Made by a program: the position numbers and the translations under genes. Shown in pieces: positions 54,380 to 63,275 of a DNA stretch of 64,000 bases. A model generated the notes under the pieces. The model was not told where the DNA came from. It did no database searches and was given only the letters and a program-made list of their open reading frames with translations. The stretch is from Rikenellaceae bacterium. Its GTDB lineage: Bacteria > Bacteroidota > Bacteroidia > Bacteroidales > Rikenellaceae. Position 1 is the stretch's first letter. Each line of letters begins with the position of its first letter. Location: contig SUZD01000003.1 in assembly GCA_015060105.1 (NCBI GenBank), positions 1 through 64,000 on the forward strand. The letters are read 5' to 3'.

Positions 54380-54501
54380 AGAAGTTGTATAACAAGGTAA
54401 TTTCTGCGTTGTCCTCCGATTCGCAATCCTCACATACGCCGAGTATGCTGCGGTTGCTCATCAGTCGTCCGCCTTGAAATCCCTCTTGTTATACAACTTC
54501 T
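54380..54501. repeat. 122-bp imperfect palindrome (REP/MITE-like or giant terminator)
   Basis: Perfect 17-bp terminal inverted repeat AGAAGTTGTATAACAAG (54380-54396) and its complement (54485-54501). The inner halves are also related: CATAC/GTATG at 54433-54437 and 54443-54447 around a centre near 54440, and GCAA/TTGC outside it. Both sets share one dyad axis. TTTTTT follows the right arm. Confidence 0.8.
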
Positions 54502-54551
54502 TGTTTTTTAGAGGTAAGGTAAATTCGGCGTTACGCAATCATTGAAATAGA

Positions 54552-54581
54552 AAGAAGGCTGTCCTGCGGGATAGCCTTCTT
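54552..54581. terminator. Terminator after the DUF4491 gene
   Basis: AAGAAGGCTGTCC (54552-54564) pairs with GGATAGCCTTCTT (54569-54581), one G-T wobble, with short A/T tracts on both sides. Reads best for the minus-strand gene ending at 54588. Confidence 0.75.
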
Positions 54582-54587
54582 TATTAC

Positions 54588-54872
54588 TTATTTGCGGTTG
54601 GGATTGCGTGGAAACCACCCTTTGCGAACTCTCTCACGCTGCTCGTACAGCTCCTTGATGCTCCAAAACGACGAGAAGGCAAAAACTCCGAGCAGTGTCG
54701 ATATGGTCATATTCTCGATAAGCAACGAGCCGATGGTGGCGGCAACGCCTACGGCCAAGAATAACCACCAACACTTCACACCCCAATAGTATTCGGCTTT
54801 GATGACGATGGGGTGGAAGAAACCTATGATAAGAAAGGTGCAGACACCTACAATAAGTCCGACAAAATTCAT
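54588..54872 (-). CDS. DUF4491 membrane protein
   Basis: A 94-residue protein with three hydrophobic helices (about 5-22, 33-50, 55-72) and a basic tail ending in RKGWFPRNPNRK. The start VGLIVGVCTFLIIGFFHPIVIKAEYYW-type layout matches the DUF4491 family of Bacteroidota inner-membrane proteins. Function unknown. Monocistronic. Confidence 0.85.
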   Translation of the reverse strand: MNFVGLIVGVCTFLIIGFFHPIVIKAEYYWGVKCWWLFLAVGVAATIGSLLIENMTISTLLGVFAFSSFWSIKELYEQRERVRKGWFPRNPNRK

Positions 54873-54892
54873 AACAGCATAATTTCTTGGGG

Positions 54893-54900
54893 CAAATATA
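54893..54900 (-). promoter_or_regulatory. Promoter -7 box of the DUF4491 gene
   Basis: TATATTTG on the minus strand, 20 bases before the ATG at 54872; a TTTG lies about 22 bases further upstream (54923-54926). Confidence 0.6.
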
Positions 54901-54977
54901 ACAAAAACATTATACTTGGAAGCAAAAATCGGGCTATAATACCAAGAAATGGGTATTGATGAGTGCTGGCGAAATAT

Positions 54978-55001
54978 CTATTTTTGCAATCGCAAAAATA
55001 G
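54978..55001 (+). promoter_or_regulatory. Palindromic operator over the feoAB promoter
   Basis: Perfect 10-bp arms CTATTTTTGC and GCAAAAATAG around AATC. The left arm contains the -7 box TATTTTTG (54979-54986), so a bound protein would block transcription. Position in front of an iron transporter suggests an iron-responsive repressor (Fur or DtxR type), but the sequence is not a classical Fur box. Confidence 0.6.
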
Positions 55002-55009
55002 CGATAGAG

Positions 55010-57388
55010 ATGAAACTTTCGGAACTTAAAAATGGAGAGTCGGCAATTATTGTCCGAGTGTCGGGACACGGCAGCTTCCGCAAACGCATTATCGAGATGG
55101 GATTTGTGCGTGGGCGTAAGGTGTCGTCGGTGCTCGATTCGCCATTTAGCGACCCCGTGAAATACAATGTCATGGGCTACGATGTGTCGTTGCGACGCAG
55201 CGAGGCGCAGATGATTGAGGTGCTGCCCGAGAGTGAGGCGCAAATGCACTTCGAGGAGGTTTCGTCGATGGGCTGTAATGCTATTTGCGATGATTGCTCG
55301 GTGGTGGATTGCTTCCGCAAGATACGCAAGGCTACCCGCCAAAACCAGATAAATGTGGCGATTGTCGGTAACCCCAATAGTGGCAAAACTTCGTTGTTTA
55401 ATGCGCTGTCGGGTTCGAGCGAGCACGTGGGCAATTATAGTGGAGTGACGGTTGATGCCAAGGTCGGACACTTCTCCTATAAAGGTTATAAATTTAATAT
55501 AACAGACCTCCCTGGTACCTATTCGCTCGCTGCCTATACTCCCGAGGAGGTATATGTTCGTCGCCACCTCTTTAATGAGATGCCCGATGTGATTATTAAC
55601 TCGGTCGTGGCGTCTAATATCGAACGCAATCTCTACCTTACAACCGAACTTATCGACCTTAATCAACGCGTTGTGGTTGCGCTGAATATGTACGACGAGT
55701 TAAAGGCGAGTGGTGCAACCCTCGACTATGAGCACTTGGGCGCGATGATGGGTGTGCCTATGGTGCCGACGGTTGCGCGTATTGGCAGCGGCTTGGAGGA
55801 GTTGCTCGATACGGTGATTGATATGTTCGAGGGGCGCAACAAGATTGCCCGCCATATCCATATCGGCTATGGCGCGGTGATGGAAGAGAATATATCGTTG
55901 TTGGCCGAGATGATACGTCCGAGCGACCAACTGCCAAAACAGTTTCCGGTGCGCTATTGGGCTGTGAAACTTATCGAAGGCGATAAGGAGGCACTGTCGG
56001 CTTTGTCGTCGTGCGAGGGATTTGAGGAGTGGGAGAACGCAGGCCGCAAAGCAGCGTCGAATATCGAGAAGGAGGTGGGTAAAGATGTCGAAACGACGGT
56101 CAGCGATGCCAAGTATGGCTTTATTGCGGGTGCGTTGGAGGAGACTATGACCGAGCCGACACGTGACACAAGCCGTAGTACACGCCGAATAGACCGCTTG
56201 GTAGCCAATAAATGGTTGGGTTTTCCGCTATTTCTGTTTATCGTGTGGCTGATGTTCTATACCACATTCACGCTCGGAGCTTATCCGCAGGAGTGGATTG
56301 AGCGTGGCTTTGCTCTGCTGGGCGAATGGGTTGGAGGTGTGCTGCCCGATGGAGCTTTGCGTAGCCTGCTGGTCGATGGTATAATTGGCGGAGTGGGAAG
56401 TGTGGCGGTCTTTCTGCCCAATATTTTGATACTCTATCTGTTTATCTCGTTGATGGAGGATTCGGGATATATGGCTCGTGCAGCCTTCATTATGGATAAG
56501 GTGATGCACCGAATGGGCCTTCATGGCAAATCGTTTATTCCGCTTATTATGGGCTTTGGTTGTAATGTGCCTGCTATTATGGCAACCCGCACAATCGAGA
56601 GCCATAGTAGCCGCTTGATAACGGTGCTTATCTCGCCCTTTATGTCGTGTAGTGCCCGCCTGCCTGTCTATATTCTGCTGGCAGGAACATTCTTCCCGCA
56701 ATACGCCTCGCTGATACTTGTGGGGTTGTACTTGTGCGGTATCTTGGTTGCGGGTATTACGGCCCGAGTGCTTCGCGCAGTCAAGTTCGGCAAAGACGAA
56801 ACCCCGTTTGTAATGGAACTTCCGCCATACCGTATCCCGTCGTTTTGGGCAACCATGCGACATATGTGGGATAAGTGCGAGCAGTATATGCGTAAGATTG
56901 GAACGGTTGTGCTGCTGGCGACTATTGTGGTTTGGTTCTTGGGCTACTACCCGCGCGTCGATGAGAGTGTCTTGGCAACGGCTCCGAACCCCGTCGAGAT
57001 GCAGCAAGAGCAATCGTTTGTCGGCCATATCGGTCGAGCAATCGAGCCTGTGATGTCGCCACTCGGTTTGGATTGGCGTGCAAGTGTGGCTCTGCTGACA
57101 AGTATCCCTGCCAAAGAGTTGGTTGTAAGTACCCTCGGCGTTTTGTATGACACCGATACCGAAGGTGGTTTGGAGGGCGCCCTGCGAGCCTCCGATACCT
57201 TCACACCCGCCTCGGCATTGGCGTTTATGGTATTTATTCTGTTGTTCTTCCCGTGTATAGCAACGGTTGCGACAATCCGCTCCGAGACGCGAAGCAATGG
57301 CTGGGCTGCGTTTACGGTGCTGTATAATACCGCAGTGGCGTGGTTGCTCGCGTGGCTGACCTATGTTGTGGCCTCGGGTGTGTTGTAA
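55010..57388 (+). CDS. feoB: Ferrous iron transporter, FeoA-FeoB fusion
   Basis: A 792-residue fusion. Residues 1-75 are a FeoA SH3-like domain (RIIEMGFVRGRKV), then a Cys-rich linker (C89, C93, C96, C101), a G domain with GNPNSGKTS (120-128), DLPG (166-169) and LNMYDE, and FeoB membrane domains with two Gate segments (FIPLIMGFGCNVPAIMATRT) in the last ~400 residues. It imports Fe2+ through the inner membrane. The ATG at 55010 is preferred over one at 54956, which lies before the promoter. Confidence 0.96.
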   Translation: MKLSELKNGESAIIVRVSGHGSFRKRIIEMGFVRGRKVSSVLDSPFSDPVKYNVMGYDVSLRRSEAQMIEVLPESEAQMHFEEVSSMGCNAICDDCSVVDCFRKIRKATRQNQINVAIVGNPNSGKTSLFNALSGSSEHVGNYSGVTVDAKVGHFSYKGYKFNITDLPGTYSLAAYTPEEVYVRRHLFNEMPDVIINSVVASNIERNLYLTTELIDLNQRVVVALNMYDELKASGATLDYEHLGAMMGVPMVPTVARIGSGLEELLDTVIDMFEGRNKIARHIHIGYGAVMEENISLLAEMIRPSDQLPKQFPVRYWAVKLIEGDKEALSALSSCEGFEEWENAGRKAASNIEKEVGKDVETTVSDAKYGFIAGALEETMTEPTRDTSRSTRRIDRLVANKWLGFPLFLFIVWLMFYTTFTLGAYPQEWIERGFALLGEWVGGVLPDGALRSLLVDGIIGGVGSVAVFLPNILILYLFISLMEDSGYMARAAFIMDKVMHRMGLHGKSFIPLIMGFGCNVPAIMATRTIESHSSRLITVLISPFMSCSARLPVYILLAGTFFPQYASLILVGLYLCGILVAGITARVLRAVKFGKDETPFVMELPPYRIPSFWATMRHMWDKCEQYMRKIGTVVLLATIVVWFLGYYPRVDESVLATAPNPVEMQQEQSFVGHIGRAIEPVMSPLGLDWRASVALLTSIPAKELVVSTLGVLYDTDTEGGLEGALRASDTFTPASALAFMVFILLFFPCIATVATIRSETRSNGWAAFTVLYNTAVAWLLAWLTYVVASGVL

Positions 57389-57412
57389 TCTCGCCAAAAA
57401 ATCATAACTTTG
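57383..57412 (+). promoter_or_regulatory. Promoter of the hemerythrin-LuxR pair
   Basis: TTG (57383-57385), 19 bases, TAACTTTG (57405-57412). The -33 box overlaps the feoB stop region. Confidence 0.65.
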
Positions 57413-57429
57413 TAGAAATTCACGATACG

Positions 57430-58131
57430 ATGACACATAGATTCGCATCATATAACGGATATAGCAAACTCGCCGATATGGTTGAGGCAGACCCCCGCTT
57501 GCTCGGTATCCTCGAACGCTTGGATATCCGTTTGGGCTTTGGCGACGCCTCGGTAGGAGAGGTGTGTGAACGCTATAATCTCTCGACGGAGCTGTTCCTG
57601 ATGATATGTAATGTCTATTCCAACGACGACTATATCCCCCATATCGATAACCTGACCCCGTCGGATTTGCCGCACTTGGTGGCCTATCTGCAAGCCTCGC
57701 ACCGCTACTATACCGAGGTTTGCTTTCCGCGCCTTCACGATAATATTCACCGTTTGGTGCGCTCGCTGGACTTGACCAACCACCGCGTCATAGACCGCTT
57801 CTACGATGACTATCAGTCCGAGGTCGATAAACACTTCGCCTACGAGGACGAGGTTGTCTTCCCCTATATCGAAAGTTTGTTGTCGGGTATCGAAACCGAT
57901 GCCGCATATAGTATCGACAACTTCGAGCATAACCATAGCAATATCGAGGAGACCTTGCGTGACATCAAAAATATCGTGCTTAAATACCTGCCCGAGTCGT
58001 GCGAGAGCGTTGTGCGCTACGAGGTGCTGAACGATATTATCCGAATTGAGAGCGATATTGAACGCCATACCGAAATCGAGAACCGTATCTTGATTCCGCT
58101 CGTGGCAAAATTTGAGAAGTCCGATGAGTAA
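57430..58131 (+). CDS. Hemerythrin-domain protein (ScdA/RIC-like)
   Basis: A 233-residue protein. Residues 15-65 resemble the ScdA N-terminal helical domain but lack its usual Cys pair. Residues 80-230 are a hemerythrin four-helix bundle with di-iron ligands in the expected pattern: His91 (ASHRYYTE), His135 and Glu139 (DKHFAYEDE), His167/His169 and Glu173 (NFEHNHSNIEE), His213 and Glu217 (RHTEIENRI). Related proteins repair Fe-S clusters or sense O2/NO. The ATG at 57430 follows the promoter. Overlaps the regulator gene by 8 bases. Confidence 0.88.
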   Translation: MTHRFASYNGYSKLADMVEADPRLLGILERLDIRLGFGDASVGEVCERYNLSTELFLMICNVYSNDDYIPHIDNLTPSDLPHLVAYLQASHRYYTEVCFPRLHDNIHRLVRSLDLTNHRVIDRFYDDYQSEVDKHFAYEDEVVFPYIESLLSGIETDAAYSIDNFEHNHSNIEETLRDIKNIVLKYLPESCESVVRYEVLNDIIRIESDIERHTEIENRILIPLVAKFEKSDE

Positions 58132-58723
58132 CCCCGTGCGATATAACGTGCTTGTGATTACACCCTCGGATATCGTCGCTGCGGGTGTGGCCGAGATACT
58201 CTCTCGTAGCCGCGAGTTTGTTCACTATGCAACGCTCCCCGATGTGAGCTACTATTCCGAGAGTAAATTTTCGTCGTGCGATGTGGTGCTGGTCGATCCT
58301 TCTGTTGCGTCGTATGACCAACGAGCAGAGTTGCGTCGCGTGTTGAGTGGTAGGGGAGTGCCCGTGTTGGCGTTGCAGACGAGTGCTATGGACGCCTCGC
58401 TTGTGCGTGCATTTGATGGCGTTGTAAGCCTCTACGATAGTATGGATAGTATCCTCGCACGTTTGTCGTCAGCCATCGAGCAGAGCTCGGCTTCGCCCTC
58501 GCCCCGTAACGAGAGTGAGGAACTGTCGGCTCGTGAACGAGATATTCTGACTGCGGTTGCCAAGGGTAAAACCAATAAAGAGATAGCCGATGAACTCAAT
58601 ATTTCGATTCATACGGTCATCACCCACCGCAAGAACATTTCGCATAAACTCGGTATCAACTCCATCTCGGGCCTTACGGTATATGCGATACTCAACCGCC
58701 TGATTGATGTGAACGAGTATTAG
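58124..58723 (+). CDS. LuxR-type regulator with atypical receiver domain
   Basis: A 199-residue protein: receiver-like N-terminus and a GerE/LuxR helix-turn-helix at the C-terminus (LSARERDILTAVAKGKTNKEI, followed by NISIHTVITHRKNI). The receiver keeps one Asp (VVLVDPSVAS) but lacks the acidic pair after strand 1 (VITPSD instead of DD) and the conserved Lys near the end (GVVSLYDS). It is therefore unlikely to be phosphorylated normally. Translationally coupled to the hemerythrin gene, so it may use that protein's state as signal. Confidence 0.88.
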   Translation: MSNPVRYNVLVITPSDIVAAGVAEILSRSREFVHYATLPDVSYYSESKFSSCDVVLVDPSVASYDQRAELRRVLSGRGVPVLALQTSAMDASLVRAFDGVVSLYDSMDSILARLSSAIEQSSASPSPRNESEELSARERDILTAVAKGKTNKEIADELNISIHTVITHRKNISHKLGINSISGLTVYAILNRLIDVNEY

Positions 58724-58738
58724 AAGACTTGCCTGAAA

Positions 58739-58776
58739 TAAAAAATCCCTGCCAGCATGCTGACAGGGATTTTTTA
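58739..58776. terminator. Bidirectional terminator between the LuxR gene and floA
   Basis: AATCCCTGcCAGC/GCTGaCAGGGATT stem with one mismatch, flanked by A and T runs, so it can end both converging transcripts. Confidence 0.9.
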
Positions 58777-58792
58777 TTGTGATGACGACCGA

Positions 58793-59755
58793 CTACTTGC
58801 CAATCTTCTCGCGCATCGAGGTATCGGCTTGGATATTCTTCATCTTGTAGTAGTCCATAATTCCGAGGTTGCCATTACGGAAAGCCTCGGCCATTGCCAA
58901 AGGTACCTCCGCCTCGGCCAAGATAACCTTCGCACGAGCATCTTGCGCTTTGGCGATGTTCTCTTGCTCCAACGCAACAGCCATAGCACGACGCTCCTCG
59001 GCTTTGGCTTGTGCGATATTCTTGTCGGCATTGGCTTGGTCGATTTGCAACTCGGCACCGATGTTCTTACCTACATCGATGTCGGCAATATCAATCGAAA
59101 GAATCTCGTAGGCTGTACCAGCATCAAGACCCTTGTTAAGCACGGTTTTCGAGATAAGGTCGGGATTTTCGAGCACCTCTTTGTGAGTCTCTGCCGAGCC
59201 GATACTCGAAACGATACCCTCGCCGACACGAGCCAAGATGGTCTCCTCGCCGGCACCACCAACCAACTGACGAATGTTGGCACGAACGGTAACCCTTGCC
59301 TTTGCAATCAACTGAATACCATCTTTGGCCACCGCAGCAACCGAAGGTGTGTTGATAACTTTGGGGTTTACCGACATCTGCACAGCCTCCAACACATTAC
59401 GGCCCGCCAAGTCGATAGCGGTTGCCATCTGGAAGTCGAGTTGAATACCCGCCTTTTGAGCCGAAACGAGTGCGTGTACAACATTGGTTACATTACCGCC
59501 TGCCAAGTAGTGTGCTTCGAGCTCGTTGGCGTTGAGGTGCAAACCAGCTTTGGTACTCTCGACCATCGACGACACGATAATCGAAGGCGGAACTTTACGC
59601 CAACGCATAAATACAAGTTGCAACAATCCCACTTTGGCGTCCGAGATAATGGCGTAGAACCACAATCCAACGGGAACATAGTAAAGGATAATCATCAGCA
59701 GAATGAAACAAGCAACTGCGATAACAATCCACATTGTGATAGGAGTCATAATCAT
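58793..59755 (-). CDS. floA: Flotillin-like protein FloA
   Basis: A 320-residue flotillin-like (UPF0365) protein. It begins with a membrane hairpin segment ([20 protein letters not shown]), then a band-7/SPFH-like domain ([20 protein letters not shown]) and a long Ala/Glu-rich coiled coil (about 230-290). FloA organises membrane microdomains. Two starts are close (59755 and 59749); the longer one is given. It directly follows nfeD, its usual partner. Confidence 0.92.
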   Translation of the reverse strand: MIMTPITMWIVIAVACFILLMIILYYVPVGLWFYAIISDAKVGLLQLVFMRWRKVPPSIIVSSMVESTKAGLHLNANELEAHYLAGGNVTNVVHALVSAQKAGIQLDFQMATAIDLAGRNVLEAVQMSVNPKVINTPSVAAVAKDGIQLIAKARVTVRANIRQLVGGAGEETILARVGEGIVSSIGSAETHKEVLENPDLISKTVLNKGLDAGTAYEILSIDIADIDVGKNIGAELQIDQANADKNIAQAKAEERRAMAVALEQENIAKAQDARAKVILAEAEVPLAMAEAFRNGNLGIMDYYKMKNIQADTSMREKIGK

Positions 59756-59774
59756 AATTGTTATGTGTTTTAGG

Positions 59775-60230
59775 TTATTGTTTGCGTACAAGTACGGTGA
59801 AGTTTTCGAAACCGACAACTTCGACACTCTCGTTGGGGTTAATCAGTTCGGTAGAACGAGCCTCATAGACCTTACCCTCAATCTCGACCTTGCCCGATGG
59901 AGCCAAACGGGTAATGGTGCGCCCTGTCATACCTTTTGTAACTGTTGCTTCGGGTGCTTGTTGCGATACGCTCTCGATAGCGTCAGATAGTTTGAGTCGT
60001 TGCCAAGTGCGTGAGCGCATACAAAGCACCGCCGAGAGAGCCGACGCTGCAATGATAATCACAAGTGTTATAATAAGTCCGCTCCAGCTATACTCCACCC
60101 ACGCCAAATACGAGGCGGCGATGTACGATACTGCCGACAGAATACCCGCAATGCCCGTACCCGAAAACACAAGTAGTTCGCCCAACAGAAGCAGTATTCC
60201 CAATATGACTAAAAATCCGATTAAATACAT
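59775..60230 (-). CDS. NfeD-family membrane protein
   Basis: A 151-residue short NfeD: two or three N-terminal helices ([20 protein letters not shown] onward) and a C-terminal OB-fold domain (about 95-150, [20 protein letters not shown]). It lacks the ClpP-like protease half found in long NfeD proteins. Short NfeD acts with flotillins to organise the membrane, in line with floA next to it. Confidence 0.9.
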   Translation of the reverse strand: MYLIGFLVILGILLLLGELLVFSGTGIAGILSAVSYIAASYLAWVEYSWSGLIITLVIIIAASALSAVLCMRSRTWQRLKLSDAIESVSQQAPEATVTKGMTGRTITRLAPSGKVEIEGKVYEARSTELINPNESVEVVGFENFTVLVRKQ

Positions 60231-60244
60231 AGTTCAAACGTGTG

Positions 60245-61822
60245 TTAGTTAGTTTCTTCGATTCGTGCTGGCAACTTGACAATGGCTTCGATGCTCTCTT
60301 TCAAACGCAGGGCGTTGAGGTATCCGTCAATGTTGCTTATGGTGTAATTGTTACCAATCTTGATAATGTCGGAGCCCGCTGCCGAGCTTTTTATCTCGCT
60401 GATATGCTCCTCGGATAGAGGCTCCTCGCTTGTGATAACGATTTGATATTTGCGGTTTTCATCATCGTTGTCGTTCTCCATATCCTCGCTCAAATTGAAG
60501 TATTGTCCATCGACCCAAACCACAACTTCGGGCTTACGGAAGCCGATTTTGCGACACTGCTCTTGTGCAGCAAAGGCGGTGCTGTCCGAAGCGAAACCAC
60601 CGGCAAAGTAGCGATACTTGCCGTAGATGTGTTGAACATACAACGGTGCTGTACCTCGGAAAATCGAGGGCGATTGCTCGGTCGAGAAACTACCCAAAAG
60701 AATACGGTAGATTGTACCTTTGGGGTAAATCTCACACTCGGGGATAGGGTTGCGCGAGTTGTATTTTGCAGGTGTGTAGGTAGCGATGTCCTCGTAGTTG
60801 AGGAATACGCGCTCCGAGATTTGACCGATGTTCGACATACCCAACAGGGCGTTGTATCGGGGCTCGTTAATCTGCGCCGAGAGCGAGTCGGCTGCCTTTG
60901 ACAAACCAAATGTACGCGCAATATCAATCTCGTACTCGGTCAGCGCGCGACGTTGCAAAGCATAGTTAAACAGTGCGCTCGAAGGTACATCACTATCGGC
61001 TACTCGCGCTGCAATATCGTTCAATCGTAGGTTGAACGAGTCGCGCAGAGCATAATGACCCTCTTTGTCGAGCAGAATGTTATAGGCATAGGTCTTGTTG
61101 TCAAAGATTGTTGCCCAATCGTCGGCGATGATACTTTCGAGTTCGAGGTTCTCCTCTTGCACCGCCACAAACTCCTCGAACAGAGTGGTTGCCAACGATG
61201 CGCTATCGGCCATCGAGTGACGGTTTTTGAGGTCAATCAGATGGTTGTGATTGCGCAGATACTTGCGTGCATCATCTTCCAATCGTAACTCAATGGCTTG
61301 TCCATCACGAATTTGAGCCAACTCCTCGGCATCAATACTACTCTCGAAAATGTAGTTGTCGAGCAGATTGATGCGGGTAGTATCCTCGACCACCACTGCA
61401 ACCAACGAATCAGCCACCTCGGCAATCTCCTCGTTGGGCGCAACGATAGTGCTGTCGGCAGGAGCCTCGGCAATAGACTCGTTGAGGTGTTGGAGTATCC
61501 ACTCTTGCTCGATGATGTTGATTTGGTTGGTCAGCTCGCCCAAGCGGTCACGCAAGTCGAACAATTTTTCCTCAATTTCGAGAATTTCTACGGCTCTTTG
61601 TGCGCGATTGACGGTGTCGGTGCGGAACAGTTGTCTGTACTCACCAACCCGTTTCTGAATCGAGTCATTGATGCGTTTATACTCCTGTTCTTGTCGCAAC
61701 AACGACATATACTCTTGGTTACTCTCCAACTCTTTGACACGCGCCTGCACTTCGGGTTGTTGTCCCCAAAGAGCGACGGAGCAGAGTGCCATCAGTAGTG
61801 TGAGTGTTATATTTCGTATCAT
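60245..61822 (-). CDS. Exported coiled-coil protein with SPOR-like C-terminal region
   Basis: A 525-residue exported protein (signal peptide to about residue 20, ALWGQ). Residues 25-100 and 150-280 are charged coiled coils. The region about 370-445 (IYRILLGSFSTEQSPSIFRG, then YFAGGFASDSTAFAAQEQC and VVVWVDG) resembles a SPOR peptidoglycan-binding domain, found in cell-division and envelope proteins. The final ~70 residues look like a second such unit. It sits between trkH and nfeD in one operon; function is unknown. Confidence 0.75.
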   Translation of the reverse strand: MIRNITLTLLMALCSVALWGQQPEVQARVKELESNQEYMSLLRQEQEYKRINDSIQKRVGEYRQLFRTDTVNRAQRAVEILEIEEKLFDLRDRLGELTNQINIIEQEWILQHLNESIAEAPADSTIVAPNEEIAEVADSLVAVVVEDTTRINLLDNYIFESSIDAEELAQIRDGQAIELRLEDDARKYLRNHNHLIDLKNRHSMADSASLATTLFEEFVAVQEENLELESIIADDWATIFDNKTYAYNILLDKEGHYALRDSFNLRLNDIAARVADSDVPSSALFNYALQRRALTEYEIDIARTFGLSKAADSLSAQINEPRYNALLGMSNIGQISERVFLNYEDIATYTPAKYNSRNPIPECEIYPKGTIYRILLGSFSTEQSPSIFRGTAPLYVQHIYGKYRYFAGGFASDSTAFAAQEQCRKIGFRKPEVVVWVDGQYFNLSEDMENDNDDENRKYQIVITSEEPLSEEHISEIKSSAAGSDIIKIGNNYTISNIDGYLNALRLKESIEAIVKLPARIEETN

Positions 61823-61823
61823 A

Positions 61824-63260
61824 TTATTTCCAAGTGTTTAACAAGAAAAGTTGAATAAATCCAAAAATCTCCAAACGACCGAACAACATCAGTATAGGAG
61901 CAAAGAATCGGGCAAAGGCGGGAGCGTTGGCAAAACCGCCAAAGTCGCAAACCTCCAATCCCACATTACCCAAACTTGCAACCGAGGCTGCAATACTGCC
62001 GTCGAGCGTAAAACCACACGCCGCAAATCCGATTGCACCAATCAACAACATAGCCACATAGGCCACGATGAAAATCGACACATAGTTTATCACGCTTGCC
62101 TCCTGTATCTGCCCGTTCAGTTTGAGGCGGATAATTGCGTTGGGGTGTTGCTGCTGTCGTATTCTGGCTTTGATAATCTTGAACGCCAACACCACGCGGT
62201 CAGCCTTGATACCGCCCGAAGTCGAGCCCGCGCAACCACACTGTATCGAGGCGAACATCAGTACAAAGATTGCCACTGCGCCCCAGCCGAATACACTTGT
62301 AGTGCTGAATCCGGTTGTTGAAATCAGCGAAGCCGTCTGGAATACTCCTGCACGCAGAGCCGACCAGATTGTTGGGAATAATCCCTCATTCCAAGCCGAA
62401 ATTCCACTAATCAGGGCCACGACAGCCACACTTGCCAGGAAATATCTAATCACTTCCGAACGGAACATATTATTGCGTTTACCGGTCAAAGTTGCGAAAA
62501 TCACGCCGAAGTGAAGGGAGGCCAATAGCATAAAAAATATGAGTATCGCCTCTACCCATCCATTATTAAACGCACCAATGCTTGCATTTCGTGTGCTGAA
62601 ACCACCCGTTGCAACCGCCGATAGTGCGTGATTGACTGCATCAAACCAGTTAAGTCCTGAGATTTTGAGCAGTGCGGTGCACAGGAGTGTCATACCCAGA
62701 TATATCCACAACAGAATGTGCATAATCACATTGCTACGATATTGGTAGTTATCCTTTGCCAAGTGTGAAATCTCCATACTCGAAATGGTCATCTTGGTCT
62801 TACCAATCGAGGGCAGAATCACCAGCGCGAACATCACAACGCCGATACCTCCCATCCAGTGTGTTGCACTGCGCCACATAAGCAGACCTTTGGGTACCGC
62901 CTCAATATCTTTTAGTATTGTTGCGCCCGTCGTGGTGTACCCCGACACACTCTCAAACCAGGCATTAACCAACGAGAACTCGCCACCCCACAACAAGTAG
63001 GGCATCATACCGACCACGCACGACATCATCCACGAGCCAACGACAATGCAATATCCCTCTTTGCTGGTGATGTTGTCGCCACTCGGAACAAACAACAGCG
63101 GAATGATACCTATTGCCATGGTCAGCACACCCGACAACAATAACGGGTAGAATGCCGTATCGACATCGAAATACCAGCTGGTGGCTGCCGACGCAAACAT
63201 AAATGCAGCGTTAAGTAGCAACACATAGCCCATATATTTCATTACGATATTCGCTCTCAT
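61824..63260 (-). CDS. trkH: TrkH-family potassium uptake protein
   Basis: A 478-residue K+ channel-type protein with 11 or so hydrophobic helices and four pseudo-repeat pore loops: SGYTTTGATI, ATGGFSTRNA, STTGFSTTSV and SLGNVGLEV. The Gly in each loop, needed for the K+ filter, is present. No TrkA gene lies beside it, so the gating subunit must be elsewhere. The stop is 1 base before the next gene's start. Confidence 0.92.
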   Translation of the reverse strand: MRANIVMKYMGYVLLLNAAFMFASAATSWYFDVDTAFYPLLLSGVLTMAIGIIPLLFVPSGDNITSKEGYCIVVGSWMMSCVVGMMPYLLWGGEFSLVNAWFESVSGYTTTGATILKDIEAVPKGLLMWRSATHWMGGIGVVMFALVILPSIGKTKMTISSMEISHLAKDNYQYRSNVIMHILLWIYLGMTLLCTALLKISGLNWFDAVNHALSAVATGGFSTRNASIGAFNNGWVEAILIFFMLLASLHFGVIFATLTGKRNNMFRSEVIRYFLASVAVVALISGISAWNEGLFPTIWSALRAGVFQTASLISTTGFSTTSVFGWGAVAIFVLMFASIQCGCAGSTSGGIKADRVVLAFKIIKARIRQQQHPNAIIRLKLNGQIQEASVINYVSIFIVAYVAMLLIGAIGFAACGFTLDGSIAASVASLGNVGLEVCDFGGFANAPAFARFFAPILMLFGRLEIFGFIQLFLLNTWK

Positions 63261-63275
63261 AGCCCTTGTTTTTTG

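Noticed and set aside
54978..55001. Classical Fur box at feoAB
   Set aside because: The palindrome does not resemble the GATAATGATAATCATTATC-type consensus, so only a generic operator is claimed.
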